A stretch of 49,827 bases of DNA, from assembly GCA_934216155.1 (NCBI GenBank), contig CAKQBK010000008.1, positions 1-49,827 on the forward strand, read 5' to 3'. Positions 31,268 to 38,952 of this stretch are shown here, in pieces. The DNA is from an uncultured Dialister sp. (GTDB lineage Bacteria > Bacillota > Negativicutes > Veillonellales > Dialisteraceae). Each line of letters starts with the position of its first letter. The stretch's first letter is position 1. The notes under the pieces are model-generated. The model searched no databases, was not told where the DNA came from, and saw only the letters and a program-made list of their open reading frames with translations. A program made the translations under genes and the position numbers.

Positions 31268-31930
31268 ATGGGGATTTTTGATATTATTGGGCCGGTCATG
31301 ATTGGACCTTCTAGTTCACATACGGCAGGGGCAGCGCGCATTGGGCAGGTGGCTGGTCGCATTTTGGGAGAACCTTTAAAAAGTGCCCATATTACTTTGT
31401 ACGGTTCTTTTGCGAAAACAGGGAAAGGCCATGGTACTGATCGGGCACTGGCGGCTGGTCTGATGGGATATGCACCGGATAGTGGTTCCATTCGAGACGC
31501 ATTGACATTGGCGAAGGAGAAAAACATTCCGATTACATTTTCTGTTTCCGATGACGATATGGGCCATCCCAATGTGGCAAAGATTGATGCCTATGGTAAA
31601 CAGGGCGCTCATGTGGTGGTGGTAGGACGCTCCTTAGGTGGCGGTCGTGTGATGATTACTGAAATCGATGGCTATCCGGTAGAAATTACCGGGGAAGAAT
31701 ACACTTTCCTGACCCGTCATCACGATGTGCCTGGCATTGTGGCCGATGTATGCCGTTTGCTTGCGGAAAACAAAATCAATATTTCCACCATGCGCCTCTT
31801 CCGCAAAGGAAAAGGGGACGAAGCGGTTATGATCATTCATACAGACCAACTGGTACCACAAAGTATTGTGAAAAATATGGTCAAAGTGAATCCAAATATT
31901 ATGTATGCTATGGCGATGGATATTATCTAA
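31268..31930 (+). CDS. sdaAB: L-serine dehydratase, iron-sulfur-dependent, beta subunit
   Basis: 220 residues. With the alpha subunit it deaminates L-serine to pyruvate and ammonia. IIGPVMIGPSSSHTAGAARIG at the N-terminus is the conserved serine-binding region, and a C-terminal ACT domain (about 148-220, TRHHDVPGIVADVCRLL) is present. AAAGGAG precedes the ATG. sdaAA is the next gene, but a 190-bp B element lies between them, so coupling of the two subunits depends on read-through. Confidence 0.94.
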   Translation: MGIFDIIGPVMIGPSSSHTAGAARIGQVAGRILGEPLKSAHITLYGSFAKTGKGHGTDRALAAGLMGYAPDSGSIRDALTLAKEKNIPITFSVSDDDMGHPNVAKIDAYGKQGAHVVVVGRSLGGGRVMITEIDGYPVEITGEEYTFLTRHHDVPGIVADVCRLLAENKINISTMRLFRKGKGDEAVMIIHTDQLVPQSIVKNMVKVNPNIMYAMAMDII

Positions 31931-32120
31931 AAGGTTACTATTGTGCTGATTTCCTTATCAAACTTGTGATGTAACTCCTTTATCACGGGGTTATAGAAGG
32001 TTAAAAAAGGGTTATGGATTAAACCATAGTCCCATAACCCTTTATAACCTTTTATAAGCTTATCACTAGCGGTTTCTTCTCAGTGTGAGCTTTTGCAAAA
32101 CCCGTACATAATAACCCTTT
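31931..32120. repeat. Family B element inside the sdaAB-sdaAA pair
   Basis: AAGGTTACTATTGTGCTGATTTC ... CATAATAACCCTTTTT; core GGTTAAAAAAGGGTTATGG / CCATAGTCCCATAACCC and CTTTATAACC. It starts at the base after the sdaAB stop. Confidence 0.82.
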
Positions 32121-32147
32121 TTCTTATATTTTGGAAGGAATATACAA

Positions 32148-33035
32148 ATGAAACCATTTAATTATCATTCTTTATCTGAGTTATTCGCAGCCGCTAAGGA
32201 GGCGCAGTGTTCTCCTGGGGAATTGGCTTGTCGTGTGGAAGCAGAGGAAAGTGGGAAACGTTACGAAGACGTATGGGAACGAATGAAAAATACCATTCCC
32301 ATTTTCCGTCAGGCCATCCAGCAGGGATTATCTGATACAGCACTTTCTGCCAGCGGATTGGTCGGTGGCGATGCCAATCGTGTTTTTGAAGGGAAAATGC
32401 GATTTTTAAGTCCTGTCTGCCAAAGAGCTTGTGCCTATGCCATTGCAACGGCAGAAGCCAATGCAAAAATGTATCGCATCGTGGCTTGTCCTACAGCTGG
32501 TTCTTGCGGTATTCTTCCCTCTGTCTTGGCAGCAGTTGCTGAAGAAATAAATGCCACCATGAATGATATGACAAGAGCATTATTTACTGCCGGTGCTATT
32601 GGTCGTGTGGTAGCAGAAAAAGCATCCATTGCAGGGGCTGTCGGTGGTTGCCAGGCCGAATGCGGGACCGCTTGTGCCATGGCAGCGGCTGCAGCAGTGG
32701 ACCTTCTGGGCGGAACGGCGGAAGATATGGAAAATGCTTTTGCATTGGCTTTGAAAAATATTCTCGGCTTGGTTTGCGATCCGGTGGGCGGGCTGGTAGA
32801 AGTGCCTTGTGTGAAGCGAAATGGATTCCATGCCATTCACGCCTTGGTGGCTGTTGAGATGGTGATGAACGGAGTGAAAAGCCAGATTCCGGCCGATGAA
32901 GTGATCGAAGCTATGGCAGATGTAGGAAGACGACTTCCTGTGGAACTGAAAGAAACCAGTCGAGCTGGTCTGGCCATGACAGAAACGGGAAAGCGGGTAC
33001 AGAAGAAACTGGACGAAAAAGCAAAAGAGATTTAA
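32148..33035 (+). CDS. sdaAA: L-serine dehydratase, iron-sulfur-dependent, alpha subunit
   Basis: 295 residues. It carries the 4Fe-4S cluster that activates serine: CPTAGSCGILP, GGCQAECGTACAMA and GLVCDPVGGLVEVPC contain the conserved cysteines. The sequence matches the usual length for Firmicutes alpha subunits. GGAAGGAAT precedes the ATG. A terminator follows. Confidence 0.95.
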   Translation: MKPFNYHSLSELFAAAKEAQCSPGELACRVEAEESGKRYEDVWERMKNTIPIFRQAIQQGLSDTALSASGLVGGDANRVFEGKMRFLSPVCQRACAYAIATAEANAKMYRIVACPTAGSCGILPSVLAAVAEEINATMNDMTRALFTAGAIGRVVAEKASIAGAVGGCQAECGTACAMAAAAAVDLLGGTAEDMENAFALALKNILGLVCDPVGGLVEVPCVKRNGFHAIHALVAVEMVMNGVKSQIPADEVIEAMADVGRRLPVELKETSRAGLAMTETGKRVQKKLDEKAKEI

Positions 33036-33044
33036 TATTAGCAG

Positions 33045-33075
33045 AAAACGGTGCTCATAAGGTGTACCGTTTTTA
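33045..33075 (+). terminator. Terminator of sdaAA
   Basis: AAAACGGT/ACCGTTTT, 13-nt loop, T tract following. Confidence 0.8.
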
Positions 33076-33086
33076 CTTTTGGGAGA

Positions 33087-33307
33087 AAGGTTCTGTAGGA
33101 GTGGTGGGGGCTAGTGAAACATGGAGATGGAATGTGTATTTTAAGGTTCTGTAGCGATGGCAGGGCTGGTAGAACATGGAGATGAAGTGTGCATTTTAAG
33201 GTTCTGTAGCGATGGTAGGGCTAGCGGAAGATAGAGCGAGCGTGTGTATTTTAAGGTTCTGTAGCAATGGTATGGTTATTGAAACATGAAAACAGAACCC
33301 TATGAGA
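33087..33307. repeat. Family E tandem array (four ~55-bp units)
   Basis: Units begin at 33087, 33143, 33198 and 33253, each AAGGTTCTGTAGCGATGG followed by GGCTAGTGAAACATGGAGATG and GTGTGCATTTT, with substitutions. The array closes with the inverse AACAGAACCC. A second array is at 49562. No coding frame is open through it. Confidence 0.85.
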
Positions 33308-33511
33308 GCGGTGCTATAGTTATGTTGGTTAATCTAAAACGACACTATCAGAACCTTTTGGCTCATAATGATACATCTTCGGAATCATGATACCGTGACA
33401 CAAGCGGCCATTCATGCTACAATAAAATAAAATTTAAATGGGAAAAGTGAAATCTCTGACTCTGGATACTAGTCACTAGTCACCAGTCACGTTATTTTGA
33501 AAGGAAACCCT

Positions 33512-34336
33512 ATGTTCAGTCAGATACAAGGCTTATTTATGACCATGCGACTTTGGGATGTGCTTGACATCCTGGTGGTGGCATTTTTCTTATATCGCAT
33601 ATATATATTGATTCGTGATACCCGAGCGACAGCTCTTTTAAAGGGGCTGATTTTCCTTGGCGTATTTACTGTGTTTGCCGGATGGTTGCAGCTCCATGTG
33701 GTTAGCTGGATTTTGGACAAATTGATGACCGTGCTGATTGTCGCATTGCCTGTGGTATTTCAGCCGGAACTTCGTCGTGCTTTGGAACAAATCGGCCGCG
33801 GGAAATTCTATGTTTCTTCTCGCATGATGAACGAAGTGGAGTGGGACCACGTGATCAACGATGTGGCAGAAGCGGCTATGGTCATGTCTGCCAATAAAAT
33901 CGGTGCCCTTATGGTGTTTGAACGAAGTGTCGGTTTGGATGATCGCATCGATACGGGGATTCGCATCGAAGGTTTGGTTTCCAAAGAACTTTTGGGAAAT
34001 ATTTTCATTGTCAATACGCCCCTTCATGACGGCGCTGTGATTATCCGTGAAAACCGCATCATGGCAGCTGGGTGTTTGCTTCCTCTGACCAGAGACCATA
34101 GTTTGTCCTCTGAACTTGGAACCCGTCATAGAGCTGCCATCGGCATGAGCGAACAGGCCGATTGTGTGGTGGTTGTTGTCAGTGAAGAGACCGGCATCGT
34201 ATCCTATACCTATGGCGGTCACATTTATCGCGGACAAGATGCAGAAAGTCTGAAAAATGTGCTTCGCAATTACCTGATGAAAGGCAAACCGAAAGGCGTT
34301 AGCGATGTATTACAGAAATGGAGCCCCCTGAAATGA
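33512..34336 (+). CDS. cdaA: Diadenylate cyclase CdaA
   Basis: 274 residues from the ATG with AAAGGA upstream. It makes c-di-AMP from two ATP. Three N-terminal membrane helices (about 10-85) are followed by the DAC domain, with the DGA motif (NTPLHDGAVI, 173-175) and the RHR motif (GTRHRAAIG, 205-207) intact. The next gene, cdaR, overlaps by 4 bp. glmM, the usual third partner, is separated by 400 bp of repeats and has its own promoter. Confidence 0.96.
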   Translation: MFSQIQGLFMTMRLWDVLDILVVAFFLYRIYILIRDTRATALLKGLIFLGVFTVFAGWLQLHVVSWILDKLMTVLIVALPVVFQPELRRALEQIGRGKFYVSSRMMNEVEWDHVINDVAEAAMVMSANKIGALMVFERSVGLDDRIDTGIRIEGLVSKELLGNIFIVNTPLHDGAVIIRENRIMAAGCLLPLTRDHSLSSELGTRHRAAIGMSEQADCVVVVVSEETGIVSYTYGGHIYRGQDAESLKNVLRNYLMKGKPKGVSDVLQKWSPLK

Positions 34337-35253
34337 AGTATACGAAATATGAATGGTGGCTGCCGAAACTGTTGTGTTTGATTGCAGCCTGCTGCTTTTG
34401 GGTCTATGTGATGAATGAACAAAATCCACGGGTGGAAAATACCTACACCGTACCTGTGGAAATAAGAAATTTGGATCGTTCCTTAGTGGCCACCAATGTG
34501 CCATCGAAGGTAAAAGTGCGGATCCGGATGCCTCGTAGCGATATGATTTATATGCGGTCTGACAATATCAAAGCCTATGTGGATTTGAATGGTATCACCG
34601 ATGGGGATTTCCCAAATACCCGCATCCAAGTGTCTGTACCGGGCGATGAAACCGTCGTCTCTGTGACACCAGAATATTTTGATTTGAATGTAGATACCTA
34701 TGCGGTGAAGAGTTTGCCTGTAGCCATTGAACTCTTTGGCTCGCCGGATATCAATTTCTCTGCAGAAGATAAAAAAGCAACGCCAGATACGATTACCATT
34801 GCAGGCAGTTCTCAGAAAATTGCCCAGGCCGATCGGGCTGTGGTGTCTGTCAATATGTCTGGTAAGGATAAGAACTTTGTGGAATTTGATAGTGTCAATA
34901 TCCTGGATGCCAATGGAAATACGGTGACCGGCCTTGATATCATGCCGAACCAAGTCAAAGTGAATGTACATATGAAAGAATTGACCAAGCTGGGAAATCT
35001 TCCTATTAAAGCAACGACCAAAGGAGAACCGGCGGCAGGATATAAAGTAGGAAAAGTGACAGTCAATCCGCCAGTGGCTACCTTGACAGCCCCACTGAGC
35101 TATTTTGAAAAAAATACCACCGTAGAACTTCCGCCTATTGACGTGTCTGGGGCAGACAAAGAAATTCGCCAGACCGTGACCATTCCGAAACCTACAGGAG
35201 GAAGTGTAGCGGTGCCACAGACCACAGTGGTGGTGGAGATTGAAAAAGACTAA
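34333..35253 (+). CDS. cdaR: CdaR/YbbR-domain regulator of CdaA
   Basis: 306 residues from ATG 34333, overlapping the cdaA stop (ATGA). An uncleaved N-terminal helix (about 9-27) anchors it. The rest consists of repeated YbbR domains outside the cell membrane, visible as recurring NxxVPVEIRNLD- and VKVxVRMP-like strand patterns. It is known to bind and modulate CdaA in other Firmicutes. Confidence 0.93.
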   Translation: MKYTKYEWWLPKLLCLIAACCFWVYVMNEQNPRVENTYTVPVEIRNLDRSLVATNVPSKVKVRIRMPRSDMIYMRSDNIKAYVDLNGITDGDFPNTRIQVSVPGDETVVSVTPEYFDLNVDTYAVKSLPVAIELFGSPDINFSAEDKKATPDTITIAGSSQKIAQADRAVVSVNMSGKDKNFVEFDSVNILDANGNTVTGLDIMPNQVKVNVHMKELTKLGNLPIKATTKGEPAAGYKVGKVTVNPPVATLTAPLSYFEKNTTVELPPIDVSGADKEIRQTVTIPKPTGGSVAVPQTTVVVEIEKD

Positions 35254-35262
35254 AATACAGTG

Positions 35263-35326
35263 AGAAGTGAGTAGTGAGAAGTTAGAAGTGGTGGAAGGGG
35301 CGCAACAAAATTTGGAAGCGCCCCAA
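35263..35326. repeat. Family F palindrome with heptads
   Basis: GTGAGAAGTGAGTAGTGAG heptads, GTGGAAGGGGCGC...GAAGCGCCCC hairpin. It directly follows cdaR. Confidence 0.75.
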
Positions 35327-35329
35327 TGA

Positions 35330-35512
35330 GCAATATTGTTAAGGATTTGCGTTAGTAGGTATGATTTCCTAGTGATTACAAGGTTCCCGAATGAGATGCT
35401 AACATTATCATCTCATTCGGTGGCCCTTAGAACCTTTAGTACCCTTAGAACCTTGAGAACCTTTTCTGCAAAAGGGGTCATTGCATATTTTAATTCACTT
35501 AATCGCATTGCC
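35330..35512. repeat. Family C element between cdaR and glmM
   Basis: GCAATATTGTTAAGGATTTGCGTTAGTAGG is the left arm and TTAATCGCATTGCC the right end. Inner inverted AAGGTTCCCGAATGAGATG / CATCTCATTCGG and CTTAGAACC repeats are present. Confidence 0.75.
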
Positions 35513-35589
35513 AGGTGATCGCTGGTCATTATTACGCACTTCGCATTACGCATTTTTCGAGAAAGCGATTTATGAAAAATGATTCCTAT

Positions 35590-35618
35590 TTGACGAATAT
35601 TACAAATAGCGGTATGAT
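35590..35618 (+). promoter_or_regulatory. Promoter of glmM
   Basis: TTGACG, 17-nt spacer, TATGAT (5/6 each). It gives glmM expression independent of cdaA-cdaR. Confidence 0.75.
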
Positions 35619-35652
35619 TTGATAATTGAAATGTATATTTGGGAGGATGTAA

Positions 35653-37002
35653 ATGGTTACATTATTTGGTACCGACGGTGTTCGTGGACTGGTGAATTCC
35701 ACATTGATGCCAGAATTGGCTTATCAGCTGGGACGTGCAGCTGGTGCGTATTTCTGTAAAGCTGGTGGAAATCATCGCTTTCTGATTGGTATGGATACCC
35801 GTATTTCCGGCTCTATGCTGACTGCAGCATTGGCAGCTGGTCTTTGCGCATCCGGTGTTGACGTAGATCTGGCCGGTGTGATTCCTACACCAGGCATTGC
35901 GTATCTCACAAAAAAAGAAGGATATGATGCAGGGGTCGTTATTTCTGCATCCCACAACCCGTTCCCGGATAACGGAATTAAATTCTTTGATCGCAATGGT
36001 TATAAATTGCCAGACAAAACAGAAGAAGAAATCGAAAACATTCTTCGTCATGATGAAGAAATTGCTCGTCCTACGGGAGATGCGATTGGTGTCATTCGCC
36101 ATAGACCGGAATTGGCTGATTTGTATCGCGAATTTATCAAATCAACCGTGGATGGCGATTTCAAGGGAATGAAAATTGTTACTGACTCTGCCAATGGGGC
36201 AGCCAGTGATTTCCTGCCAGGCATCCTGAAAGACTTGGGTGCTGAAGTGGTAGCGATTTACCACGAACCAAATGGCGTGAATATCAACAATGGCTGTGGT
36301 TCTACCCATATGGAAACCCTGCAGAAGAGAGTCGTTTCCGAAGGAGCTCTTTGCGGGATTGCCAATGATGGGGATGCTGACCGTTGCCTTTTCGTTGATG
36401 AAAAAGGACAGATTCTTGACGGTGACCATCTGATGCTCATCAATGCATTGCAGATGAAAAAAGAAGGACGTCTCCATGATAATATGGTGGTCGGAACCGT
36501 AATGAGCAACTTGGGATTTGGCAAAGCACTGAAAGAAAATGGTTGTCAGACCGTTTCTACCCAGGTGGGCGATCGCTACGTATTGGAAGAAATGCTGAAA
36601 CATGATTATTCTATCGGTGGTGAACAGTCGGGACATATTATTTTCCCGGAATTCAATACCACTGGGGATGGCCTTGTTACTGCATTGCAGACCTTGAAGG
36701 TGCTTCGTGAATCAGGCAAAACCATGTCTGAATTGAATCAGCTTATGGTAACCTATCCACAGATTTTGAAGAACGTAAAAGTATATAGCAAAAATGGTTG
36801 GGAAGAAAACGAACTGATTCAGGCTTCCATCAAAGCAGCGGAAGAAGAATTGGGCAGCGATGGTCGTATCCTAGTTCGCGCTTCTGGCACAGAACCGCTG
36901 ATTCGTGTCATGGGCGAAGGCAAAGAATTGAACCAGCTGGAACGTATCATTGACGACATTGCTTCTGTGGTAGAGCATGAATTGGGCGTTGAAAATAACT
37001 GA
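35653..37002 (+). CDS. glmM: Phosphoglucosamine mutase
   Basis: 449 residues, full length. It converts glucosamine-6-P to glucosamine-1-P for peptidoglycan and UDP-GlcNAc synthesis. FGTDGVRG is at the N-terminus, the phospho-serine loop VISASHNPFPDNG has Ser100, the metal loop is NDGDADR, and the sugar-binding loop is GEQSGH. RASGTEPLIRVM is the phosphate-binding loop. GGGAGG precedes the ATG. Its supply of UDP-GlcNAc precursor also serves the Pel GalNAc route, which is known chemistry and not a genetic link. Confidence 0.96.
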   Translation: MVTLFGTDGVRGLVNSTLMPELAYQLGRAAGAYFCKAGGNHRFLIGMDTRISGSMLTAALAAGLCASGVDVDLAGVIPTPGIAYLTKKEGYDAGVVISASHNPFPDNGIKFFDRNGYKLPDKTEEEIENILRHDEEIARPTGDAIGVIRHRPELADLYREFIKSTVDGDFKGMKIVTDSANGAASDFLPGILKDLGAEVVAIYHEPNGVNINNGCGSTHMETLQKRVVSEGALCGIANDGDADRCLFVDEKGQILDGDHLMLINALQMKKEGRLHDNMVVGTVMSNLGFGKALKENGCQTVSTQVGDRYVLEEMLKHDYSIGGEQSGHIIFPEFNTTGDGLVTALQTLKVLRESGKTMSELNQLMVTYPQILKNVKVYSKNGWEENELIQASIKAAEEELGSDGRILVRASGTEPLIRVMGEGKELNQLERIIDDIASVVEHELGVENN

Positions 37003-37015
37003 TTTCTTGCAAAAT

Positions 37016-37041
37016 AAAAAGAGCCGAAAGGCTCTTTTTTG
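37016..37041 (+). terminator. Terminator of glmM
   Basis: AAAAAGAGCC-GAAA-GGCTCTTTTTT: ten pairs and a GNRA tetraloop. Confidence 0.93.
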
Positions 37042-37089
37042 TTGGTGGTTATAGTATCTAAGTGAAATGAAAGTAAATCGTAGTTTCTC

Positions 37090-37188
37090 CGTTTCCTGAT
37101 GAGATGATAGTGTTAGCGTTTATTAACTCATTCGAGGAACCTAAGAAACCTGAGAAACTTGAGTATCTTAAGAAACCTGTATCTTAAT
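37090..37188. repeat. Partial family C element
   Basis: GATGAGATGATAGTGTTAGCGTTTATTAACTCATTCGAGG and following ACCTGAGAAACTTGAG nonamers; outer arms missing. Confidence 0.6.
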
Positions 37189-37279
37189 TCTCGAAAAATC
37201 ATTTCACCACATTCCATTTCTGTGATATACTTCAATAGACGGAGTGTTATTTAGAATCAGTGAAAGTGAGGAGGACTTT

Positions 37280-38212
37280 ATGATTTCAAATACTTTGCTT
37301 TTACCTTTTATCTGTTTCGGTGTGTACTTGTTTTTGGAAGCCGCCGACTGGGGATTGTCACTGGCAGCGCCCTATGTGAGTCGGAATGATGAAGAATGTA
37401 AAGCTGTCTTAGGGCTTTTGAAACCTGGCTGGGATGGCAATGAATTGTGGCTGCTCTTTGGCTTATTGTCTTTGGGAGCTTGTGCGCCTGCTTTGGCTGG
37501 CTCCACCCAGGGAATGGTTCTGGCTGTGCTGGCTGTCTTGGGAGCTGTGATTCGTTTGGCAGGATGCTTTGGAAAGGCCGCCTTTGGCAAAAAGATGATC
37601 GCGCGCCTGGTAAGCTCTTTTTCTGTATTTGCCCTTTTCATGATGTCTCTTACCGGAAGTTCTTTCCTGCAAGAAGGGGAATCTGTGGTATCTTTCTTTG
37701 GCGTTATGTTTGCCATTTGGATGGTACTGGAAATGTTCCAAATGGGATCCATTTATGGTGCATGCAAAGTGGTGAATCCATTAGGAGAACGATTCCGCGC
37801 AGCATTCCTTGTATCTGGTATACTGAGCTTAGTACTGTTCTTGATTTCCGCAGGCATGTTGTATGTCAAGGCAGAAGGAGTGTATCAGTATAATACACTG
37901 ACCTGGATGGGCATGGCCGGCGGTTCTGTCGTCTTTTTCCTTGTGGCGTTCGTTTCTACCAGAATGCGTCATGTGGCAGTGGGACTGATTGCTTCCTATA
38001 TTTCTTGTGCGTTGGCTCTTCTGGTATTCTTGACAGCTGGTGCATCTGCTATGACCGTACGGTATTCGATGGAAGTTACGGCACTGCAGCAATTCCAGAA
38101 TTCCACTGTTGGTATGGGCTTACTTGGTGGTGGCGTAATCCTGTCACTGGCTTCTTTCGCTTATCGCTTGCTTCGTAAAAAAGAAGAATATGTCTGGGAT
38201 GACCACGTGTAA
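37280..38212 (+). CDS. Orphan CydB-like membrane protein (cytochrome bd subunit II family)
   Basis: 310 residues with about eight membrane helices. The N-terminal third matches CydB: FLEAADWGLSLAAPYVSRND corresponds to the conserved Asp-containing helix and Arg-x-Asp-Glu loop, and LKPGWDGNELWLL is the hallmark WDGNEVW motif. It is shorter than typical CydB (340-380), and no CydA gene is adjacent. CydB itself binds no haem in most enzymes, so on its own it could not be an oxidase. Either the partner is elsewhere or the protein has another job. ATG 37280 follows GAGGAGG. An extended -10 (TGA-TATACT, 37223-37231) is upstream. Confidence 0.78.
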   Translation: MISNTLLLPFICFGVYLFLEAADWGLSLAAPYVSRNDEECKAVLGLLKPGWDGNELWLLFGLLSLGACAPALAGSTQGMVLAVLAVLGAVIRLAGCFGKAAFGKKMIARLVSSFSVFALFMMSLTGSSFLQEGESVVSFFGVMFAIWMVLEMFQMGSIYGACKVVNPLGERFRAAFLVSGILSLVLFLISAGMLYVKAEGVYQYNTLTWMGMAGGSVVFFLVAFVSTRMRHVAVGLIASYISCALALLVFLTAGASAMTVRYSMEVTALQQFQNSTVGMGLLGGGVILSLASFAYRLLRKKEEYVWDDHV

Positions 38213-38215
38213 AAG

Positions 38216-38290
38216 CAGTGAGAAGTTAGAAGTGAGAAGTTAGAAATGAAGGTGGCGGCGCACAAAGGTTGATAGCGCCGCGAATTATAT
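38216..38290. repeat. Family F palindrome with heptads
   Basis: AGTGAGAAGTTAGAAGTGAG heptads, then GGTGGCGGCGCAC...GATAGCGCCGCG. It begins next to the stop of the CydB-like gene. Confidence 0.72.
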
Positions 38291-38298
38291 ATTGATTA

Positions 38299-38503
38299 GG
38301 CAATGCTATTAAGTTAAGGATTTGCGTCAGTAAGCATGATTTGGCTTGTGATTATGGGGGCTCAGGTCTCTCAAGTTTCTCAGGTTCCTTGAATGAGTCG
38401 ATAGAGTTATCATCTCATTCGGGGAACCTGAGAAACTTGAGCAACCTGAGAAACTTTGTCACAAAAGGAATCACCACATATTTCGCTTAACTTAATAACA
38501 TTG
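38299..38503. repeat. Family C element (nearly complete)
   Basis: GGCAATGCTATTAAGTTAAGG / CGCTTAACTTAATAACATTG ends, with inverted CTCAGGTCTCTCAAGTTTCTCAGG cores. ATTGATT precedes the left end, and ATTGATT recurs at the right border. It supplies the sequence upstream of the small gene. Confidence 0.8.
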
Positions 38504-38517
38504 ATTGGGAGGTTTCC

Positions 38518-38688
38518 ATGGGAGAATTGTATAAGACACAGCATACCATCGATGAAATGCTGGATCGGATGGGTGTGAAAATTGTATTGGATTCGGAACA
38601 TTTGACAGAAGAAGATAAATTTGAAGCAGAAAAACAAGGTGCTTCTGTGGTTCTGAAAAAAGTGGAAAAGAAAGACGAAAAGAAATAA
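38518..38688 (+). CDS. Small acidic/basic hypothetical protein (56 residues)
   Basis: A short gene with GGGAGG before ATG and a perfect terminator 4 bp after the stop, both of which argue that it is real. The product begins MGELYKTQHTIDEMLDRMGV and ends in a Lys-rich tail (KKVEKKDEKK). It has no membrane segment. An amphipathic helix at 8-25 and a Lys/Glu tail suggest a soluble adaptor or nucleic-acid-associated protein. I do not recognise the family. Confidence 0.75.
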   Translation: MGELYKTQHTIDEMLDRMGVKIVLDSEHLTEEDKFEAEKQGASVVLKKVEKKDEKK

Positions 38689-38691
38689 GAC

Positions 38692-38730
38692 AAAACAGGC
38701 AGTAGGCAGAAATGCCTGCTGCCTGTTTTA
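38692..38730 (+). terminator. Terminator of the small gene
   Basis: AAAACAGGCAGTAGGCA-GAAA-TGCCTGCTGCCTGTTTT: 17-position stem with one mismatch and a GAAA loop. Confidence 0.92.
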
Positions 38731-38936
38731 ATAGTGCGTAATGCGAAGTGCGTAGTGCGTAGTGGCGGAAGGGGCGCACAAAATTTGGAAGCGCCCCAAT
38801 ACCCTTTTTCTATAAAATACAAATTGGATGCACAAATAGTAATAAAACTAGTATACATCTATACTTCTGCGGCGCTTCCAAATTTTGTGCGCCGCCACCT
38901 TCATTACGCACTACGCACTTCTCATTACGCACTTTT
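38731..38936. repeat. Composite family F element with two inverted GGCGC cores
   Basis: GTGCGTAATGCGAAGTGCG heptads lead into a 23-bp segment (38773-38795, starting GGCGCACAAAATTTGG). Its exact reverse complement lies at 38871-38893, followed by inverted heptads (CATTACGCACTACGCAC). The AT-rich middle (38800-38868) has no gene. Confidence 0.85.
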
Positions 38937-38952
38937 TAGTAAAGGAGCTTTC

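Noticed and set aside
33108..33122. GTGAAACA half-sites of parS inside E repeats
   Set aside because: Only one half (8 bp) is present and the other half does not follow. It is likely chance.
33087..33307. Regular spacing of the E repeats suggested a CRISPR array
   Set aside because: The whole 55-bp unit is conserved, so there are no unique spacers. There are no cas genes.
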